64,000 bases of DNA from Polynucleobacter campilacus (GTDB taxonomy: Bacteria > Pseudomonadota > Gammaproteobacteria > Burkholderiales > Burkholderiaceae). Below the pieces are notes generated by a model that was not told the origin of the DNA, did not search any database, and saw only the letters and a program-made list of their open reading frames with translations. How positions within the stretch are numbered: position 1 is the first letter of the stretch; every line of letters starts with the position of its first letter. This document shows, one piece after another, positions 58,854-64,000 of the stretch. The DNA is taken from assembly GCF_002206625.1 (NCBI RefSeq), contig NZ_NGUP01000001.1:248001-312000 (forward strand), read 5' to 3'. The position numbers and the translations under genes were made by a program.

Positions 58854-59444
58854 ATGAAAATACACACTAAAACTATCTACTTATCCATATTTGCGCTGTC
58901 TACAGTTTTATTGGCAGCTTGCTCAGGTCCGCAAGTGCGCTATGGCGATGCTAAGGCTGTTGAGACAGTCAATGCTAACTATGGCTCAACCGATCTGCAA
59001 ATGATTGCTGAGGCGATGACACGATCACTCTTGCAATCAAAAGCAATCTCGGGAAGTAAGGATGCCCCGATTGTGACTTTGGCAGATGTGAAGAACAAGA
59101 CCTCTGAATATATTGATACTCGCGTGATCACCGATAAAATCCGCACGCAGCTCACAAAGAGTGGTCAAGTACGCTTTGCAGTGAGTGTTACCGAAATGCA
59201 AAACCAAACTGATGAGTTAAAGCGTCAGAATCAGTCAGGCTTATATAAGAACAGTACGATTGCTAAAACTGGCAATATGCAGGGCGCTCAGTACCGCATT
59301 GAAGGCTCAATTGCATCTATCGTGAAAAATACGAAAGACGTGAAGGATGTCTACTACGTCTTTAACTTAAATCTCATTAATAACGAATCAGGCTTGCTGG
59401 AGTGGGCTGATGAAAAAGAGATTCGCAAGACTGCAACCCGCTAA
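58854..59444 (+). CDS. LpoB-like penicillin-binding protein activator lipoprotein
   Basis: LAACSG lipobox; DLQMIAEAMTRSLLQSKAI..TLADVKNKTSEYIDTRVITDKIRTQLTKSGQVRFAV. Confidence 0.85.
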   Translation: MKIHTKTIYLSIFALSTVLLAACSGPQVRYGDAKAVETVNANYGSTDLQMIAEAMTRSLLQSKAISGSKDAPIVTLADVKNKTSEYIDTRVITDKIRTQLTKSGQVRFAVSVTEMQNQTDELKRQNQSGLYKNSTIAKTGNMQGAQYRIEGSIASIVKNTKDVKDVYYVFNLNLINNESGLLEWADEKEIRKTATR

Positions 59445-59460
59445 TGAAGGATGTTAATTA

Positions 59461-60510
59461 ATGTCATTACTTAAAAGAACGTTTCTAGTTTGTGCGGGAG
59501 TTGGCCTAGTCTTATTGACTGGCTGCGCCTCTAAACCGCCTGCAGTAGCTCCAGAGCAAGCGATTGTTGGGAGGGTGCCAGCTGATCCACCGAAGAACCC
59601 AGTGATTAATGCTGAGACTCTTAAAGCTGAATCTAAGTCAATCGCAGTGACGGATATTTACTTTAAAAAAGAAGGTAAGAATTTAGTCTTTATTGAAGAG
59701 ACTAGAACAACTACTGGCAATAGTATCTCCTCTACGATAGTACCTAAGATGATTGAAGTAGATGCCGATAAAGCCAATGCTTCTGCTCTGACTGGCGGCC
59801 CAAACTCATCTGCGTTTCCAGTGAAGTTTACCGATTTGTCTGATCCGAAGTCTACCGCTCCAGGCACTTCTCCGGTAATAACCCCCGTAGATCCTCAGAC
59901 TTCTAGCAATAGCTCTAATACTCAAGCACAGAGTTCCAAGAAGTCAGGCTATGAGAGCAAGATGGAATATGGCGAGCTTCGTTACTTAGCTAACCCTATC
60001 CGTGGTTTACTGATTAAATCAGGCTACAAAGTTGTGCAGGCTAAGTCAACAGCAGCGATGCCAAACCAAGGTGATGAGTATTTTGATATCGTCAAGCGGA
60101 TTAAAGCGGGCGATTTTGGTGACGCAGATTATGTTCTCTATGGTGTTTTAGCTGAAGTCTCCAATACAGATAATGTGGCAGATATTCCTGGAACTAGATC
60201 TAGCTCACATCAGATGACGCTTGAGGTAACGGTAGACTTTAATATTGTTGACGCTAAGACAAGCCAAATCGTAGCCTCCTTTATCGCTTCTGGAGAAGGA
60301 AAAGATGTCCAAATCGATGGTAGAGATACCGCTTATAAGCCAAGTGCGGCAAAGTTAATGAAGTTAGCATCTCTAGATTTAGCAGAAGATGTGCGTAAGA
60401 ACTTAGCAGCTCAGAATTTCATTACTAATAATCCAGGATCAGCTGGATATGAGCGCAATCTCAAGCGCCGTATCGAAGACGATGCTTCTACTTTAAAAGT
60501 CTATAAGTAA
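59461..60510 (+). CDS. Lipoprotein of the COG3014/YcfL/LpoB-like cluster
   Basis: LLTGCAS lipobox; C-terminal DADYVLYGVLAEVSNTDN.. resembles CsgG/LpoB-type folds. Confidence 0.7.
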   Translation: MSLLKRTFLVCAGVGLVLLTGCASKPPAVAPEQAIVGRVPADPPKNPVINAETLKAESKSIAVTDIYFKKEGKNLVFIEETRTTTGNSISSTIVPKMIEVDADKANASALTGGPNSSAFPVKFTDLSDPKSTAPGTSPVITPVDPQTSSNSSNTQAQSSKKSGYESKMEYGELRYLANPIRGLLIKSGYKVVQAKSTAAMPNQGDEYFDIVKRIKAGDFGDADYVLYGVLAEVSNTDNVADIPGTRSSSHQMTLEVTVDFNIVDAKTSQIVASFIASGEGKDVQIDGRDTAYKPSAAKLMKLASLDLAEDVRKNLAAQNFITNNPGSAGYERNLKRRIEDDASTLKVYK

Positions 60511-60535
60511 GAAGTCAGCAGAATCTAATACCTTG

Positions 60536-61927
60536 CTACAGGACGAGCGGCGGATGCGTTTTTTCATAGCGCTCCGCTGTTTTTCTAAAGAGGTAAAGTA
60601 AAAAGCATGCAGCTAACCCAAGGCTGAGACTATTGCCAGCCCAAAAGCCATTGGCACCTTGCAAGAAGGTGGGCACATTACCAAATACATTAAAGCCCAT
60701 GAGGTAGCCACCACCAAGACCTACGCCCCATAGCGATCCTGCATAGATTAGCATGGGCCAAAAGGCAATACGATAAGCCCGCAGAATAAATGCTGCAGTG
60801 ATTTGTAGGGCATCAAAGATTTGATAAAACGCAATAAATAAAAAGAGGGGGATTGAAAAAGCCTTCACCTCAGGTGGCGGATCATATAAATCTAATAGCT
60901 GCATTCTGAAGACCCAGACAGCAATTCCAATCGTGATACAGGTAGCAGTTGTAAAAAATACGGATGACCAACCAATTTCCTCGGCACGTGCTGGCTTATT
61001 GGCACCAATCGATTGTGACACTAAGGTCATCGTTGCAATGGAGAGGGAGAGCGGCACCATATAAATTACAGTGCCTAGGTTGGCAACAATTTGATGCCCA
61101 GCCAATGCAGTAGTACCCAGACGCGCAATAAAGAGTGACATGAAAGTAAATGAAGTGACTTCAATCAAGTAGCTAAAGCCAATAGGAGCTCCAAGTTTTA
61201 GCAATACCCAAATACGATGCCAGTCAGGCGGGCTAAAGCGTACAAAGATCGCAAAGGGTTTATAGAAACGATCAAACAGGACAAAGCCCAGAGTCAGCAG
61301 CATCCAGGTCCAGTTAATGATGACGGTGGCTACTGCACACCCAGGGCCGCCCATACCTTCGATTCCAAAGCCACCATAAATAAAGAGTAAGTTCAGAGGT
61401 AGCTTTAGTCCCAAGCCAATGAGTTGAATGATGGTGATCACGGCAGGACGAGATACGGCATTATGTAAGGCCATCAAGACACGCATCACCATGCTGGCAG
61501 GCAATCCAATCGCCAGAATATTGAGATACAACTTTGCCTTGTCTTCTATATCTGGACTCAAATGAGAAATCTCAAGCACATGATCGGCATTAGTCAAAAT
61601 CAAGCAACCAAGAATGGTAAGTCCGAGAGCGAGCCAAGTAGCTTGTCTTACCTCTTCACCGATCTCAGAATAACGTTTGGCACCAAAGAGTTGACCAGCA
61701 ATCGGTGCAAGGGCAGATACCACGCCAGTGAGGCCAACATAAACACTGATAAAGATGGCTGAGGCCATTGCAAGTGCCGCTAAGTCTTCAGCAGAGTAAC
61801 GTGCGGTCATAGCGGTATCTAACACGCCAAATGCAATTACTGCTAACTGACCAATCAGTAGGGGTCCAGCAAGTTTGAGTAAAGCGGGGACGTCCTCGCG
61901 TAGGCGCGATAGTTTAAAGTGCAGCAC
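60536..61927 (-). CDS. MATE family efflux transporter
   Basis: Multi-TM; LAGPLLIGQLAVIAFGVLDTAMTARYSAEDLAALAMASAI. Confidence 0.93.
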   Translation of the reverse strand: MLHFKLSRLREDVPALLKLAGPLLIGQLAVIAFGVLDTAMTARYSAEDLAALAMASAIFISVYVGLTGVVSALAPIAGQLFGAKRYSEIGEEVRQATWLALGLTILGCLILTNADHVLEISHLSPDIEDKAKLYLNILAIGLPASMVMRVLMALHNAVSRPAVITIIQLIGLGLKLPLNLLFIYGGFGIEGMGGPGCAVATVIINWTWMLLTLGFVLFDRFYKPFAIFVRFSPPDWHRIWVLLKLGAPIGFSYLIEVTSFTFMSLFIARLGTTALAGHQIVANLGTVIYMVPLSLSIATMTLVSQSIGANKPARAEEIGWSSVFFTTATCITIGIAVWVFRMQLLDLYDPPPEVKAFSIPLFLFIAFYQIFDALQITAAFILRAYRIAFWPMLIYAGSLWGVGLGGGYLMGFNVFGNVPTFLQGANGFWAGNSLSLGLAACFLLYLFRKTAERYEKTHPPLVL

Positions 61928-61930
61928 TAT

Positions 61931-63649
61931 TTATTCCGGGATGACTTCGTAAAGACGTAAACGTTCATCACGGTCAGCTGCACGACGGTCTTCCCAAAGT
62001 AATTGCAGTTTTTTATTGTTAAGCTTTGCGTACGCTTTGGCTTCGGATTGATTGTGGGTCAACATCCACGGGCAATCAGAGTCATCACGTAAGGAGAGCT
62101 TTGTGAAATAACTAAAAGAGGCAAGTTGGGCATCGCCCAGATTGCTGGTATTAATACAGCCGGCTCCAGATGGCACCACCTGCACAAGACGTGCCGCGAC
62201 TTGACGATAAGTTTTGGCATAGTTAATGGTTGGCAACCATAGCGTCATCAATAGTACCCACATTAAGGTTGTGCCAGATGCAGAGATGATGAGGCATCGC
62301 CAGATTTCTTTAGGAGCGCGAGAAGTTCTCCAACGCACAATAGCAAGCCATGCACCAGTAATCAAGATTGCTACAAAAAGAGCGAGGTAGTTAAACTGAA
62401 ATTGAAATCCCGGAAGCAAGCGGGCTATGTTTGCAGCGGTTGACTCTGGATAGCCTGTTACCTTTGCCAGCCAAATAATCCAAATGGCAATGGCAATGAT
62501 GGTGAAGCTAAACATCGCAAACCAATCGATGAAGCTAATCATGCTGCGTTTTAAAACAGGCAGACTAAATGCAGCAATAATCGATAGGCTCGGAATTAAA
62601 ATCATCAAATCATGTTCGTTAGCCTCTAAGCGGAACAAAACATAAATCAAGCTGCCAATAAATAAGCTTAGGGGAATACAAAGATGAGGAGCACGCCATG
62701 CACCAGCCTCTTTAACTCGACCCCAGTGCGCTAATGAGATGATTGCAAGAGGCCAAACAGGCCAAGCGTAGGCCCAAAAGTTCACGCTTAAAAAGCTAAG
62801 AGATTCGATTGAGGGAGTAGCGCGCATTTCTGGGATATTGCGCCAGCCTTCTTGTGCAGCATGGCGTAAATCAACTGGTAGATCAGTTAAATACCAAACG
62901 ATTGGCCAAATAGCAAAACCGATTAAGCCCAATAGAGCACTGGTTAATGTCCAGCGAAAACGCAACTTCGCATTGCTAGCCAGAACAGCAATGATGGTGG
63001 AGCTAACGATGATTAAGCTTAGAGTGAGATTGCTAGAGAGGGCAACAATTGTGATTCCCAGACCAGTCCATAAGCCGCCTTGCCATGGTTTATCTAATCC
63101 ACGCACAGTCCCATAGAGCACGATGCTGATACCCATGAGTTGAGCCATCATGGGCGTAGTTTCATGGGCGCGTTGAGCTAGACCAACGCAAGCTAAGAAG
63201 ATGAGGAGTGCGCCATCTGCTAAGGTCATGCCATAGCTCTTCAAATCGGGTTGACCGCCAACAGCAAGCGCCATTGGTTGCACTTCACGACGACGTCCTA
63301 GAAGATAGGTGGCATACCAGATCGCTAAAGCAGCGGAGAAAAAGCAAATGGCAGAATACAGGCGCGCAGCATTGGCAGCGCCAATCCAAGATCCAAATAA
63401 TTCAATGAGAGTGGCGCCCATCCAATAGGGAAGTGGTGCACCTAAAGAAATATCGCGACCGGCAATGTGCGGGACAACCCAGTCCATTGAATTACCGCGG
63501 AACAAAGTCCACATGCCACCAAAGCCAACCGCATCTTCATTTTTCCAAGGATCACGAAAGAAGAGACCCGCAAACCCATAAACCAATGTCAACGCAAAAA
63601 TAATAATGCGTGGAATGGATTTAGTGGCAGCGGCGGTAAGTTTGACCAT
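61931..63649 (-). CDS. ArnT-like/PMT family membrane glycosyltransferase
   Basis: Multi-TM; GLFFRDPWKNEDAVGFGGMWTLFRG..GRDISLGAPLPYWMGA. Confidence 0.8.
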   Translation of the reverse strand: MVKLTAAATKSIPRIIIFALTLVYGFAGLFFRDPWKNEDAVGFGGMWTLFRGNSMDWVVPHIAGRDISLGAPLPYWMGATLIELFGSWIGAANAARLYSAICFFSAALAIWYATYLLGRRREVQPMALAVGGQPDLKSYGMTLADGALLIFLACVGLAQRAHETTPMMAQLMGISIVLYGTVRGLDKPWQGGLWTGLGITIVALSSNLTLSLIIVSSTIIAVLASNAKLRFRWTLTSALLGLIGFAIWPIVWYLTDLPVDLRHAAQEGWRNIPEMRATPSIESLSFLSVNFWAYAWPVWPLAIISLAHWGRVKEAGAWRAPHLCIPLSLFIGSLIYVLFRLEANEHDLMILIPSLSIIAAFSLPVLKRSMISFIDWFAMFSFTIIAIAIWIIWLAKVTGYPESTAANIARLLPGFQFQFNYLALFVAILITGAWLAIVRWRTSRAPKEIWRCLIISASGTTLMWVLLMTLWLPTINYAKTYRQVAARLVQVVPSGAGCINTSNLGDAQLASFSYFTKLSLRDDSDCPWMLTHNQSEAKAYAKLNNKKLQLLWEDRRAADRDERLRLYEVIPE

Positions 63650-63681
63650 AGACTCTATTTAAGCAAAAACAAAAAATAAAA

Positions 63682-63701
63682 AAGGCAGCAAACGCTGCCT
63701 T
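63682..63701 (-). terminator. Rho-independent terminator of rpmE
   Basis: Minus strand AAGGCAGC-GTTT-GCTGCCTT followed by a T-rich tract. Confidence 0.85.
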
Positions 63702-63750
63702 GATTATCTCGCAGAGAAGGTATTTCACATACCCTGCGAATTGAAGTGAA

Positions 63751-64000
63751 TTAAGCCTTCTTCTTAGCGGCTGGCTTTGCAGCAGCTTTAGCTTCTGCAG
63801 CTGCAGCCTTTTTTTCAGCTGTTTTAGCAGCGCCATTACCGGTAGCCTTAGCAACAGCTTTAGTGCCGAATTTCTGACGGAATTTCTCAACACGACCAGC
63901 GGTATCCATAATTTTTTGGGTGCCGGTGTAGAAAGGGTGTGATTCAGATGAAGTCTCGATCTTGGCTAATGGGTATTCTTTGCCATCTTCCCACTTGATT
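63751..64000 (-). CDS. rpmE2: 50S ribosomal protein L31 type B, C-terminal part (truncated by window edge)
   Basis: [45 protein letters not shown]..., ending in an Ala/Lys-rich tail. Confidence 0.93.
   Translation of the reverse strand, partial: IKWEDGKEYPLAKIETSSESHPFYTGTQKIMDTAGRVEKFRQKFGTKAVAKATGNGAAKTAEKKAAAAEAKAAAKPAAKKKA

Noticed and set aside
63621-63893. 90-aa Leu/Arg-rich minus-strand ORF
   Set aside because: Out-of-frame reading of the rpmE Ala/Lys tail and the terminator
1-64000. Prophage, IS element, toxin-antitoxin, defence island or biosynthetic cluster
   Set aside because: No integrase, transposase, phage structural, defence-type or NRPS/PKS-like protein seen among the long ORFs

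Overview
The window looks like a contiguous chromosomal segment of a betaproteobacterium. Gene content and protein style resemble Burkholderiaceae, possibly Polynucleobacter; this is inference and was not tested. I see no CRISPR array, prophage, IS element, rRNA or tRNA. Main blocks: (1) copA 5' end and a divergent HMA metallochaperone; (2) a large formate dehydrogenase locus, about 1.2-13.5 kb: Mrp-type P-loop ATPase, DUF3305, DUF3306, polyferredoxin, TorD chaperone, small Tat protein, FdhA (Cys form), FdhB, a small lipoprotein, cytochrome b subunit and a small exported protein, followed by convergent tungstate-type ABC genes and a BFD-like [2Fe-2S] ORF; (3) EEP nuclease and cardiolipin synthase; (4) an acyl-CoA/CoA-transferase catabolic block, 15.7-22.8 kb; (5) rubredoxin and its reductase, an OYE, a truncated cytochrome b561 remnant, lldD and a DUF4239-like gene with an apparent non-ATG start; (6) tcuAB; (7) assorted housekeeping genes, selD, rhlE, and orphan TupA and ModA binding proteins; (8) DUF5993-dsbB; (9) a COG3014/YcfL/LpoB-like lipoprotein cluster; (10) MATE, a glycosyltransferase-like membrane protein and rpmE (L31, partial). 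Five orphan Bug/TctC-type binding proteins are scattered through the window. The best leads are the FDH accessory module with its intra-operon inverted repeats, the split tungstate/molybdate uptake genes, the putative ATT start after lldD, the four-domain rhodanese next to a Bug receptor, the duplicated-domain periplasmic protein, and the lipoprotein cluster.
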